NCBI GenBank assembly: GCA_017646545.1 | Contig: JAGCMI010000069.1 | Location: 1 to 7,758 of the forward strand | DNA length: 7,758 nt | DNA from: Oscillospiraceae bacterium | Lineage (GTDB): Bacteria; Bacillota; Clostridia; Oscillospirales; Oscillospiraceae | Direction of reading: 5' to 3' | In this document: positions 1 through 6,378 of the stretch, in pieces | Layout of the letters: the number at the start of each line of letters is the position of its first letter | Numbering within the stretch: position 1 is the stretch's first letter | Position numbers and translations under genes: made by a program | The notes under the pieces: model-generated | What the model saw: the letters and a program-made list of their open reading frames with translations, nothing else | Databases searched by the model: none | Told to the model about the DNA's origin: nothing

Positions 1-361
1 CCTTGTAGTCGGCGCCGCCGATGGTGCACATCATCAGAACTGCGTCTGCGCCCATGGCCAGAGCGGTCTCGGGGCTGACATGGTTGATGTTGACGTTGCT
101 AAACTCGCTGGCCAGCATGCTGCCGTTGCAGGAAGAACGCAGGATCAGCTTCTTATTCAGCAGGCCACCCTCGGCAAACTCGTTGGCCAGGCCGACATTG
201 GCGATGAAGCCGTCAGCACGGGAATTTTCCAGGCTGCGCAGCAGCTGACGGGGACGCTCCAGGCCGTCGACCATACCGGTCTGGGCCAGGTCCATAGCCA
301 TGACGAACAGCTTACCATTGTGGGAGAACAGTCTCTCGGTATTACGCTTCAAACCATACAT
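1..361 (-). CDS. DhnA/FbaB/LsrF-type class I aldolase, N-terminal part (3' end off-window)
   Basis: The first 120 codons of a gene that runs off the left edge. The protein begins MYGLKRNTERLFSHNGKLFV, followed by AMD (Asp24), GLERPRQLL (residues 34-42), ADGFIANVGLA, a beta strand LILRSS and MGADAVLMM near residue 107. This order matches the start of the DeoC/FbaB/LsrF (DhnA-type) TIM-barrel aldolases: an early AMD/AFDHG-like strand with a catalytic or substrate-binding Asp, then a 'GADA' helix and strand. Known members cleave fructose-1,6-bisphosphate, process phospho-AI-2, or make shikimate precursors. The Schiff-base lysine would lie off-window, so activity and substrate cannot be judged. 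The ATG at 361 is preceded by TGAGG (371-375), which overlaps the permease stop codon, with 9 nt spacing; the gap is 11 bp, so translation is probably coupled. Inferred role: breakdown of a sugar phosphate released by the fusion enzyme upstream. Family is fairly sure; exact reaction is not. Confidence 0.72.
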   Translation of the reverse strand, partial: MYGLKRNTERLFSHNGKLFVMAMDLAQTGMVDGLERPRQLLRSLENSRADGFIANVGLANEFAEGGLLNKKLILRSSCNGSMLASEFSNVNINHVSPETALAMGADAVLMMCTIGGADYK

Positions 362-372
362 AATCAGTTACC

Positions 373-1620
373 TCACTTTTTATTTTTAATCAAATCACGG
401 ATTTTGCACATGGCAAAATAAACTACAAAGCTGACGATGAAGGACACAACGCTCTGGCCCTGCTTCAGAGTCAGACCCAGAATCATGCCCACCGCCCAGG
501 GGATAAAGGGCACCCAGTCGAACTTGATCATCTTGGAAAAATCGGAGGTGCACTCCTTCAAGCCGCCCAGGGCATAATATTTGCACAGATAGATGCCGAG
601 CAGCGGTGCATACAGACAGCCCAGCACATTCAAAATGGGGTACATATAATCCATAATGCCGGCAATGGCAATGATGGCTGCGCCAACACCGCCCACCACC
701 AGGGGGATCCAGCTCTTGATACCGTCACCCAGCACCACGCCTGCGGCCAGGCCGAAGGAGTAGAAGCTGCGGTCGTTGAAGGTCCAGCTGCACAGCAGGA
801 CGATCAGCAGCACCAAAATCTGGGGAATGCCGCCAGCGGTGAAACCGCGGACCATGCTGTACTCAGGGCCGCAAACCATGGCGAACACGCCACCGGCCAG
901 CATCATCACAGCATTGAAGAAACCGTAACCCACAAAGGTGCCAACGGTCATATCCTTGGTTGCCCGGACATTGCAGGTAAAGTCGGAGAAAATGGGGATC
1001 ACGGAGATCCAGGTCAGCACCACGAACACGGCGCTGTCCAGCAGGGAGAGGGTGCTTTCTGCGGGGCTGGAGGCCAGCTCCAGAGTGCCCTTGCCGAAAC
1101 CGCGGATGCAAACCACCACCACGGTGACCAGCACCAGAATCAGCACGATGGGCGCCTGAATATAGCCGCTTTGCTCCATGCCCTTAACGCCGCGGATGGC
1201 GCTGATGACGGAAATGGCGCAAATGACAACGATGACGATCCAGCTGGGAACAGCGGGGAAAATGTCACGGACGCTGGAAGCGGCAATGTCACTCATCCAT
1301 GCCACCCAGATGATACCGGCGGGCAGCAGGAACAGATTCATCACACGGGCGCCCACCTGACCGAAGATGTTGCCGTACTGCACGGCGGTGGGGATGCGCA
1401 TCTTCAGACCCACATAGCCGCTGACGCACAGCAGCAGGCTCAGCAGAGCGCTGCCCAGGATCACACCCAGGACGAAGGTCTTCCAGTCAGTCATCCAGAA
1501 CAGCTCTGCACCGAAGGAGAGGCTCATGATCTGCACAACGAAGCTGGCGATGACCACACCGAAGGAGAGCCAGTTCTGATTGCCGGACTCCAGTTTCTGG
1601 AAAATGGATTCTTTCTTCAA
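373..1620 (-). CDS. NCS1-family nucleobase permease (CodB-like)
   Basis: A 415-residue integral membrane protein with about 12 hydrophobic segments, the usual length and topology for cytosine permease CodB and other NCS1 (nucleobase:cation symporter-1) carriers. The N-terminal stretch NQNWLSFGVVIASF leads into segment 1 (about 17-38); others lie near 48-70, 93-115, 126-143, 153-172, 195-212, 226-250, 264-281, 303-323, 328-347, 371-384 and 388-406. The tail is basic (KIRDLIKNKK). NCS1 members carry cytosine, purines, allantoin, hydantoins, or thiamine and pyridoxine precursors with H+ or Na+; substrate is not readable here. The start is TTG: the only in-frame codon before it is the stop of the phosphodiesterase gene plus four non-start codons, and the next Met (residue 32) would delete segment 1. 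AAGGAG at 1629-1634 sits 8 nt before TTG and overlaps the upstream stop. In this operon it may import a salvaged compound or export the freed base (inference). Confidence 0.85.
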   Translation of the reverse strand: MKKESIFQKLESGNQNWLSFGVVIASFVVQIMSLSFGAELFWMTDWKTFVLGVILGSALLSLLLCVSGYVGLKMRIPTAVQYGNIFGQVGARVMNLFLLPAGIIWVAWMSDIAASSVRDIFPAVPSWIVIVVICAISVISAIRGVKGMEQSGYIQAPIVLILVLVTVVVVCIRGFGKGTLELASSPAESTLSLLDSAVFVVLTWISVIPIFSDFTCNVRATKDMTVGTFVGYGFFNAVMMLAGGVFAMVCGPEYSMVRGFTAGGIPQILVLLIVLLCSWTFNDRSFYSFGLAAGVVLGDGIKSWIPLVVGGVGAAIIAIAGIMDYMYPILNVLGCLYAPLLGIYLCKYYALGGLKECTSDFSKMIKFDWVPFIPWAVGMILGLTLKQGQSVVSFIVSFVVYFAMCKIRDLIKNKK

Positions 1621-1628
1621 AACAACAT

Positions 1629-1634
1629 CTCCTT
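1629..1634 (-). promoter_or_regulatory. Shine-Dalgarno that fixes the permease TTG start
   Basis: On the minus strand AAGGAG begins inside the TAA stop of the phosphodiesterase gene (1633-1635) and lies 8 nt before TTG at 1618-1620. No in-frame ATG or GTG lies between the stop and TTG, so this site decides the start and implies stop-start coupling. Confidence 0.8.
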
Positions 1635-2946
1635 ACTTCTTAAACTTGGTCAGATCCTGCTGGGGCAGCAGGGTGGGCACGGAGATTTCAAAGGAACCGC
1701 CGGAGATGCCCAGCAGCTGGCAAACCAGAGGCGCAATGCTGCGCAGGTCGGTCATTTCAATGCCTGCGCCTGCGGGGATACCTGCGCCCACCATGATCAT
1801 GGGGATGGTCATGTCGCTCTCGTCCAGAGAACCGTGCTGACCGTGGTACTGTTCCACCATGGGCTGGGGCAGGAAGATATAGCCTGCCTCGGTGTTGAGG
1901 ATCAGGTCAGGACCGTCAACGGAGTCAACGCTCAGCTCCTTTGCCCGGTCGGAGCCACGCTCGATAATCTCTGCCACACCTTCCACATTGCTGAAGAAAT
2001 CGATGACAGACTGCTTGTCGGTGCCGTTGAGCCAGATGTAACCGGTACGGCCGTCGATGGCAGCGCCTGCTTCGGGGAAGTTCATCATGGTCAGAACATT
2101 GAGGTTGATACCGCTCTTGTCATTTTCCGTGTCGGTTACGGTCATGCCGTGGTCAGCCACGATGATCAGCGTGGTATTTTCCAGCATGCCGGATTTTTTC
2201 ATTTTGTTATACATCTTGCCCAGCGCCTTGTCGATGCGTTCCACAGCGGTCTTAAGTTCCTTGGAATCAGGACCGAAACGGTGACCCACATAGTCAGCGG
2301 ACTGGACATTCACCAGAGTTAGATTGGGTTCTTCCCGCTCCAAAACGGTGTACAGAGATTCAAAGACCCAGTCTGCCAGCTCCAGATTCATTTCGTAGTA
2401 GGCCTGGTTGTCGTCCTCGGCTTCGCTCAGATCGGGGGCATCGCCCAGATAATCCAATCGATTGACATTGCTGGTACCCACATCGCAGTCCTTGGAGAAG
2501 AGGGTGACCAGATTGTTCTTGCCGGATACCACAGCGGTCTTCAGACCCTGTGCCTTGGCCAGTTCGAAAATGGTGGTGCTGTTGAGCATTTCGGGTTCTT
2601 TGCTTTTGATGGTGGTGCTGAGGCTGCCTTCTGCCAGACGCACATTACCCACAATGCCGTGAACGCCGGCACTGACACCGATCATAATGGTGGCATGGTT
2701 GGTCAGCGTATGGGAAGGGTAGACGCACTGGGCGTCCAGACGGGCAGCGCCATCCTTGGCGATCTTGGCCAGATTGGAATTGGAGCCAAGCTCGTTGAGG
2801 TATGCACTGGAGAGTGCATCCAGAACCAGAATGACCACCCGCTGAGAGGAGCCAAGCTCCGTACTGGCAGGTGCAGAGGGGGCGCAGCCTGCCAAAAGTG
2901 CCAGCATCATCGCCAGCACGGTAAGCAATACGATGGTTTTTTTCAT
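1633..2946 (-). CDS. Lipoprotein type I phosphodiesterase / nucleotide pyrophosphatase (alkaline phosphatase superfamily)
   Basis: A 437-residue secreted, lipid-anchored hydrolase. The signal peptide MKKTIVLLTVLAMMLALLAG ends in a lipobox with Cys21. The catalytic set of the NPP branch is complete: Asp43 in VILVLDA, the nucleophile Thr80 with Asn83 in HTLTNHATI, then HGIVGN (96-101), Asp218 and His222 in SADYVGHRFGP, Asp265-His266 in IIVADHGM, and His368/His371 in YHGQHGS. These residues hold the two zinc ions in known family members. NPP enzymes cut phosphodiester or pyrophosphate bonds in NAD, dinucleotides, nucleotide sugars, nucleoside triphosphates or choline phosphodiesters; the sequence does not choose among them. 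The ATG at 2946 has TGGAGGG (2954-2960) 7 nt upstream. The gene lies 132 bp after the small lipoprotein, the only long gap in the operon, and 12 bp before the permease. Likely role: on the outer face of the membrane, releasing a nucleoside or nucleotide for uptake (inference). Confidence 0.88.
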   Translation of the reverse strand: MKKTIVLLTVLAMMLALLAGCAPSAPASTELGSSQRVVILVLDALSSAYLNELGSNSNLAKIAKDGAARLDAQCVYPSHTLTNHATIMIGVSAGVHGIVGNVRLAEGSLSTTIKSKEPEMLNSTTIFELAKAQGLKTAVVSGKNNLVTLFSKDCDVGTSNVNRLDYLGDAPDLSEAEDDNQAYYEMNLELADWVFESLYTVLEREEPNLTLVNVQSADYVGHRFGPDSKELKTAVERIDKALGKMYNKMKKSGMLENTTLIIVADHGMTVTDTENDKSGINLNVLTMMNFPEAGAAIDGRTGYIWLNGTDKQSVIDFFSNVEGVAEIIERGSDRAKELSVDSVDGPDLILNTEAGYIFLPQPMVEQYHGQHGSLDESDMTIPMIMVGAGIPAGAGIEMTDLRSIAPLVCQLLGISGGSFEISVPTLLPQQDLTKFKK

Positions 2947-2973
2947 CTTGTTTCCCTCCAGGAATCTGAGTTT

Positions 2974-3005
2974 TCATTGTAGCCCCGTTTCCGGGGCTAC
3001 AACGA
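2974..3005 (-). promoter_or_regulatory. 14-bp RNA hairpin with GAAA tetraloop in the 5' leader of the phosphodiesterase gene
   Basis: On the minus-strand transcript the arms TCGTTGTAGCCCCG and CGGGGCTACAATGA pair over 14 bp around a GAAA (GNRA) loop at 2988-2991. One pair is G-U in the minus-strand RNA (2976 with 3003) but would be A-C in plus-strand RNA, which favours a role in the operon transcript. No U-run follows on either strand, so it is not a canonical intrinsic terminator. It ends 27 nt before the ATG and leaves the Shine-Dalgarno free. It may be a processing or stabilising element that lets the last genes be expressed at a different level (inference). Confidence 0.7.
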
Positions 3006-3013
3006 TGCCTCAG

Positions 3014-3037
3014 GCAATACATATAAGAGTTAAAAAC
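3014..3037 (+). repeat. Left arm of imperfect inverted repeat flanking the small lipoprotein gene
   Basis: GCAATACATATAA (3014-3026), then GAGT, then TAAAAAC (3031-3037). The reverse complement occurs at 3609-3631 with a 3-nt rather than 4-nt spacer: 13 bp and 7 bp exact blocks. This arm lies in the gap downstream of the lipoprotein gene. It may be chance or the trace of an inserted module; no target-site duplication is seen. Confidence 0.45.
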
Positions 3038-3078
3038 GGTTTACTGCGTGTGAACAAGTGAATGCGAGAGTTGAGAAA

Positions 3079-3585
3079 TTACTTGACGAACTCGACCTCG
3101 TTGACATACCACTGCCAAGCGTACATGTCGTAAGTATCGTTCAGCTCGGGATGCTCGGTAGCGGGGAAGACCATCTTGATGGGGCCGCCAGCGTCAGCGG
3201 GGATAGCCTTGCCGCCAACATAGCCGTCGGTGATCATGATGTCGTAAGCCTTTGCGTCGGCAGCGGAGACCTCAGCGGTCCAGCCGTCGGAAGACTTAAC
3301 GATGACCTTGGTGCAGTCGGTAGCACCGGCCAGTTCCATCAGCTTAGCCAGGGTGACGCCGGTGAACTCGTATTCCTTGCTGGAACCCAGGGAGACGTCA
3401 GCGGTCTTGACCTGAGATCTCAGGGGCTCCCACTGGCCGTTGGTGACATCAATGGTGGTGCCATTGTAGACCAGCTTCAAGCCGATGGGGGTGTCGTTGC
3501 CTTCGGTGGGGACGGGCTCGCCGCAAGCGGCCAGAACGCCCAGGCACAGTGCCAGGATACATGCGATTGCGATAAACTTCTTCAT
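3079..3585 (-). CDS. Small lipoprotein with a molybdopterin-oxidoreductase-like (sulfite oxidase fold) domain
   Basis: A 168-residue exported lipoprotein. The signal peptide MKKFIAIACILALCLGVLAA is followed by lipobox Cys21 and a short acidic linker (22-33). Residues 36-167 form one domain. Its spacing of motifs recalls the Oxidored_molyb fold: FTGVTLAKLMELAG (74-87), SSDGWTAEV (98-106), GGPIKMVFP (133-141) and the final WYVNEVEF (159-166), where the last two correspond to the family's GGPLRLVVP and final Trp-rich strand. It is shorter than catalytic members such as MsrP/YedY. After the lipobox the only cysteine is Cys91, which sits just before the DGW strand and not in the usual Cys ligand position, so it may not bind molybdenum cofactor. 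It could be a ligand-binding surface protein (inference). ATG at 3585 has GGAGG (3594-3598) 8 nt before it and follows the fusion gene by 20 bp. ECF transporters do not normally use binding lipoproteins, so any link with them is open. Confidence 0.68.
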   Translation of the reverse strand: MKKFIAIACILALCLGVLAACGEPVPTEGNDTPIGLKLVYNGTTIDVTNGQWEPLRSQVKTADVSLGSSKEYEFTGVTLAKLMELAGATDCTKVIVKSSDGWTAEVSAADAKAYDIMITDGYVGGKAIPADAGGPIKMVFPATEHPELNDTYDMYAWQWYVNEVEFVK

Positions 3586-3605
3586 TTTTAGTTCCTCCAG
3601 TTTTG

Positions 3606-5528
3606 TTAGTTTTTATGTTTATATGTATTGCTTACAAAATGTTGGAAGGATGCGGCTCTTTCCCGGAAATTGACGGCATTTACCTGCTCAATTTCACGGA
3701 TCAGATCCATATCCAGTTTGTTTGTGCCGCTGTAGGCACCGCACAGCGCGCCGGCCAGAGCACCGATGGTGTCGGTGTCACCGCCCAGGTTGGCAGCCAT
3801 ACGAATGGCTTTCATGGGATCACCTTCGCAGCGTGCAAACAGCGTCAGCACCACAGCCACGGTTTCCTCGCACTGCAGGGTATACTCAATGCGGCGGAAC
3901 ACTTCTGCCAGGAAAGCTTCGTCGCTTTCGGTATCGGCAGACAGCTGCATAAATTCCTCCAGCAGCGGCAGCATGCGGCTTTCGCCCTTGTGATAGCCCT
4001 GCTTTTCAGCGATCACAGCACCCGCGCGGGCAGCTTCCAGCACGCTTTCAATGGTACTATTATCCTTCAAAGCTTCTGCCACAGCGGCAGCGACAGCGCC
4101 GGCACCGGCCATGGCCAGATTGCTGCCATGGGTGGGCAGGCACAGCACAGCTGCATCCCGGGCAGCCTGCTGCGGATCACCGGCATTGAGGATGCCGATG
4201 GGGGTGATGCGCATGGCGGCACCGTTGGTGGTACCTTCCTTGCCGGCTTCGATGGGATCCATGCCGGCAAAAATGGCTTCCAGACCCTTCTTGCTGGTGG
4301 GGCCTAAGTAGCTCTTGTTGAACACATCATACTTTTCCACCCAGGTGCGCAGAGCACTGACGGCAGTTTCCAGACCCATTCCGCCACAGCGGATGATGGC
4401 ATCCATCACTTCCAGAGTCAGTTCTGTGTCATCGGTGAACTGAGCGCGAACCATGTCTGCATGGTGATAATGCTTCACATGGGGTTCCAGCAGAGTGTCC
4501 ACATAGCCGTAGAACTCCCGGATCTCTTCCGGAGGCTGGAATTCCGTGGGCATGCCCATGCTGTCGCCCAGGGCCAGACCGCAGAGGGTGGCCAGCACCC
4601 GGTCGTCAAGACCAGGGCGGTTCAGCCGCTGCCAAACCGGCTCCATCTGCTCTGCAGTGGGCATGGAAGAGCGGGCGCCCATGGCCTGGACAGCGGTGGC
4701 AGCGCAGGCAGCGGCATAACGCAGTGCCTGCTCAGTGCTCCAGCCAAGGCTCATGGCATGCAGGAAACCGGCGGTAAAGGTATCACCGGCACCGGTGGTG
4801 TCCACCGCCTTCACGGGGAAGGCGGGAGCGCGGCAGCAGCCGTCGGTGCGGTAGCAGCCGGCACCGTTCTTGCCCTCGGTCAGAATCAGATTCTTCACAC
4901 CGGCAGACAGTAGCTTTTCGATGGCGGCTTCCTTGGTGTCGCAGCCGGAGAGCATCAGTGCTTCCGGCAGATTCACCAGCAGGTAATCCGTTTCTGCCAG
5001 TACCACGCCCAAATACTCCAAGCCATAGCTGCACATAATGCCGCCGGGGCCAAAGAATACGGTGGCACCGTGACGGTGGGCCAGCTTTGCAGCTTCCACG
5101 CCCACTTCGTCAAAGGTTTCGCCAATGTACAGACCCTCCACGCCCTCGAAGGAGGCGGGGTCGATCTCGCTCCAGGTTTCATACAGGGTGTTGCCGCCCA
5201 AGGAGTAGATCACGCGCTCACCGTCTTCATCCACGGCGATGAAGGCACCGCCGGAGGCGTTGCCCGGTTCGATCTTCAAATTGGCGGTGTCCACCTTGTC
5301 CTGGTGGAAACTATCTACGATCACTTTGCCGTTGGCGTCGTCGCCGGCCTTGCCGAAGAAGGCAACGGTTTCGCCCAAACGGGCAAGACCTACGGCAATG
5401 TTGGCGGTGGAACCGCCGGGATATTGCTCAATGGAAAGGGGATAAACGATTTCGTCAGCTTTAGGAAGATGGGGCACCTTTACGATGGTGTCAACAGCAG
5501 CGGCGCCCATGGTGATCCATTTTGCCAC
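3606..5528 (-). CDS. PfkB-family kinase fused to ADP-ribosylglycohydrolase-family domain
   Basis: A 640-residue cytoplasmic protein with two complete enzyme domains. Residues 1-295 are a PfkB/ribokinase-type kinase: N-terminal GAAAVDTIVKVPHLPKADE, PfkB signature 1 at 37-52 (PGGSTANIAVGLARLG), and signature 2 at 243-256 (DTTGAGDTFTAGFL) with the GAGD anion hole and catalytic base Asp249. Residues 308-601 are a DraG/ADP-ribosylglycohydrolase domain (COG1397 type): CGLALGDSMGMPTEF (316-330), the metal motif FTDDTEL (364-370; Thr365, Asp366, Asp367), GTTNGAAMRITPIG (432-445), LPTHGSN (464-470) and GGDTDTIGALAG (582-593; Asp584, Asp586, Thr587). All expected Mg2+ ligands are present, so both halves look active. 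Likely reaction (inference): phosphorylate a nucleoside or sugar conjugate, then hydrolyse its N-glycosidic bond, as PsuK/PsuG do for pseudouridine. The start is GTG, with AAGGGGG (5536-5542) 7 nt upstream; the gap to ecfT is 15 bp. Separate E. coli relatives would be YegV and YegU. Removal of ADP-ribose from protein is a less likely alternative. Confidence 0.9.
   Translation of the reverse strand: MAKWITMGAAAVDTIVKVPHLPKADEIVYPLSIEQYPGGSTANIAVGLARLGETVAFFGKAGDDANGKVIVDSFHQDKVDTANLKIEPGNASGGAFIAVDEDGERVIYSLGGNTLYETWSEIDPASFEGVEGLYIGETFDEVGVEAAKLAHRHGATVFFGPGGIMCSYGLEYLGVVLAETDYLLVNLPEALMLSGCDTKEAAIEKLLSAGVKNLILTEGKNGAGCYRTDGCCRAPAFPVKAVDTTGAGDTFTAGFLHAMSLGWSTEQALRYAAACAATAVQAMGARSSMPTAEQMEPVWQRLNRPGLDDRVLATLCGLALGDSMGMPTEFQPPEEIREFYGYVDTLLEPHVKHYHHADMVRAQFTDDTELTLEVMDAIIRCGGMGLETAVSALRTWVEKYDVFNKSYLGPTSKKGLEAIFAGMDPIEAGKEGTTNGAAMRITPIGILNAGDPQQAARDAAVLCLPTHGSNLAMAGAGAVAAAVAEALKDNSTIESVLEAARAGAVIAEKQGYHKGESRMLPLLEEFMQLSADTESDEAFLAEVFRRIEYTLQCEETVAVVLTLFARCEGDPMKAIRMAANLGGDTDTIGALAGALCGAYSGTNKLDMDLIREIEQVNAVNFRERAASFQHFVSNTYKHKN
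3609..3631 (+). repeat. Right arm of imperfect inverted repeat, inside the 3' end of the fusion gene
   Basis: GTTTTTA (3609-3615), TGT, then TTATATGTATTGC (3619-3631), the reverse complement of the arm at 3014-3037 apart from the spacer. On the minus strand this arm encodes the last residues of the fusion protein (about SNTYKHKN), a tail beyond the conserved glycohydrolase domain. Confidence 0.45.
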
Positions 5529-5535
5529 GCTTTTT

Positions 5536-5542
5536 CCCCCTT
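5536..5542 (-). promoter_or_regulatory. Shine-Dalgarno that fixes the GTG start of the fusion gene
   Basis: On the minus strand AAGGGGG overlaps a tandem TAATAA at the end of ecfT (5541-5546) and lies 7 nt before GTG at 5526-5528. The protein read from GTG starts with the normal first strand of a PfkB kinase (AKWITMGAAAVD). The next Met, residue 7, would be in mid-strand, so GTG is preferred. Confidence 0.75.
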
Positions 5543-5543
5543 A

Positions 5544-6362
5544 TTACATGATGCCGAAGCCCCACAGAGCCACAGCGGCCATCATCAGGGCGATCAGAGC
5601 GGCTTCAATGACCAGAATCGCCACCACAGCGGGGGTAATGCTGGCGGGCTTGACGAACTTATTCTTGTTGCCGGAGCCGAAAGCTCTTGCTTCCATGGCC
5701 AGAGCGATCTGGTCACTGATTTCCAGCGCGTTACTCAGCAGGGGGGTGACGATGGGAACGATCTTCTTAACGCGATCCATCATCTTGCCCTTGTCCAGCT
5801 CCATGCCGCGGGTCTTCTGTGCATCCATCAGATTGAACAGCTGCTGCTGGATCTGGGGGATGAAGCGCCATGCGGTGGAGAAGATGAACACGAAGTGCTT
5901 GGAAGCGAAGGGGACATGGTTGAGCATCTGGATGATCTCAGCGGGGTCAACGGTGAAGCCCAGAATACCCACAGCGATAACCACCAGATAGATTTTCAAG
6001 CTGGATGCGTAGCCGTAGAGCAGGCCGTGCAGGGTGAAGGGCCAGCGCTTGCCGGGCAGTGCGTAGAACAGGATGTAGTTGGGGTACTTGTCCTGGCTGA
6101 CCAGGCTGGGATCCAGGGAGAAGCCCTGAATGACGACGATCAGCAGGGATGCAAAGAAAGCCATCTTCAGGAACCAGCCGATCTGCTTCCAGGGGAACTT
6201 GCAGGCAAAGCCCAGCGCCACCAGACCGATGGTGGCCAAGGTGATGACGATGGGGTCGGTCCATACGATGGAGGCGATGACCACGCCAAGCACAAACATC
6301 AAAGAGATACGGGGATTGAGCTTGTGCAGGAAAGTATCGAGTTTTCTGTAATCAACTAACAT
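5544..6362 (-). CDS. ecfT: ECF transporter transmembrane coupling subunit EcfT
   Basis: A 272-residue membrane protein, normal length for EcfT, which couples ATP hydrolysis by the EcfA subunits to toppling of the vitamin- or metabolite-binding S component. It starts with the typical amphipathic segment LHKLNPRISLMFVL (12-25). Hydrophobic segments lie near 18-34, 38-54, 65-80, 118-137 and 242-266. The cytoplasmic coupling helices carry both EcfT signatures: AQKTRG (181-186) and AMEARAFG (222-229). The second has Ala in place of the final Gly of the classic Ala-Arg-Gly motif, a conservative change. ATG at 6362 has GGGAGG (6372-6377) 9 nt upstream, 16 bp after the ATPase stop. The transported substrate is set by the S component, not seen here; a dedicated operon points to a group I ECF system. 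Confidence 0.9.
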   Translation of the reverse strand: MLVDYRKLDTFLHKLNPRISLMFVLGVVIASIVWTDPIVITLATIGLVALGFACKFPWKQIGWFLKMAFFASLLIVVIQGFSLDPSLVSQDKYPNYILFYALPGKRWPFTLHGLLYGYASSLKIYLVVIAVGILGFTVDPAEIIQMLNHVPFASKHFVFIFSTAWRFIPQIQQQLFNLMDAQKTRGMELDKGKMMDRVKKIVPIVTPLLSNALEISDQIALAMEARAFGSGNKNKFVKPASITPAVVAILVIEAALIALMMAAVALWGFGIM

Positions 6363-6378
6363 TTTGTTATACCTCCCG

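Noticed and set aside
1617..1628. Three-codon ATG-TTG-TTT-TGA leader ORF overlapping the permease TTG start
   Set aside because: Its ATG abuts the Shine-Dalgarno with almost no spacing, so initiation there is unlikely.
1171..2322. 383-codon open frame on the plus strand antisense to the permease and phosphodiesterase
   Set aside because: Same codon-bias shadow: biased composition, crosses two real genes, no recognisable motif.
2974..3005. Intrinsic transcription terminator between the two lipoprotein genes
   Set aside because: The stem is strong but neither strand has a run of U after it (AAAACUCAG follows on the minus strand), so it is listed as a structured leader element.
3015..3060. Internal promoter upstream of the phosphodiesterase gene
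   Set aside because: A TATATG/TATGTA box exists on the minus strand, but no -35-like hexamer lies 16-18 bp before it.
5070..6359. 429-codon open frame on the plus strand antisense to ecfT and the fusion gene
   Set aside because: It lies opposite two well-supported genes, is rich in Gly/His/Asp/Gln as expected from antisense of G/C-ending codons, and shows no domain or ribosome binding site.
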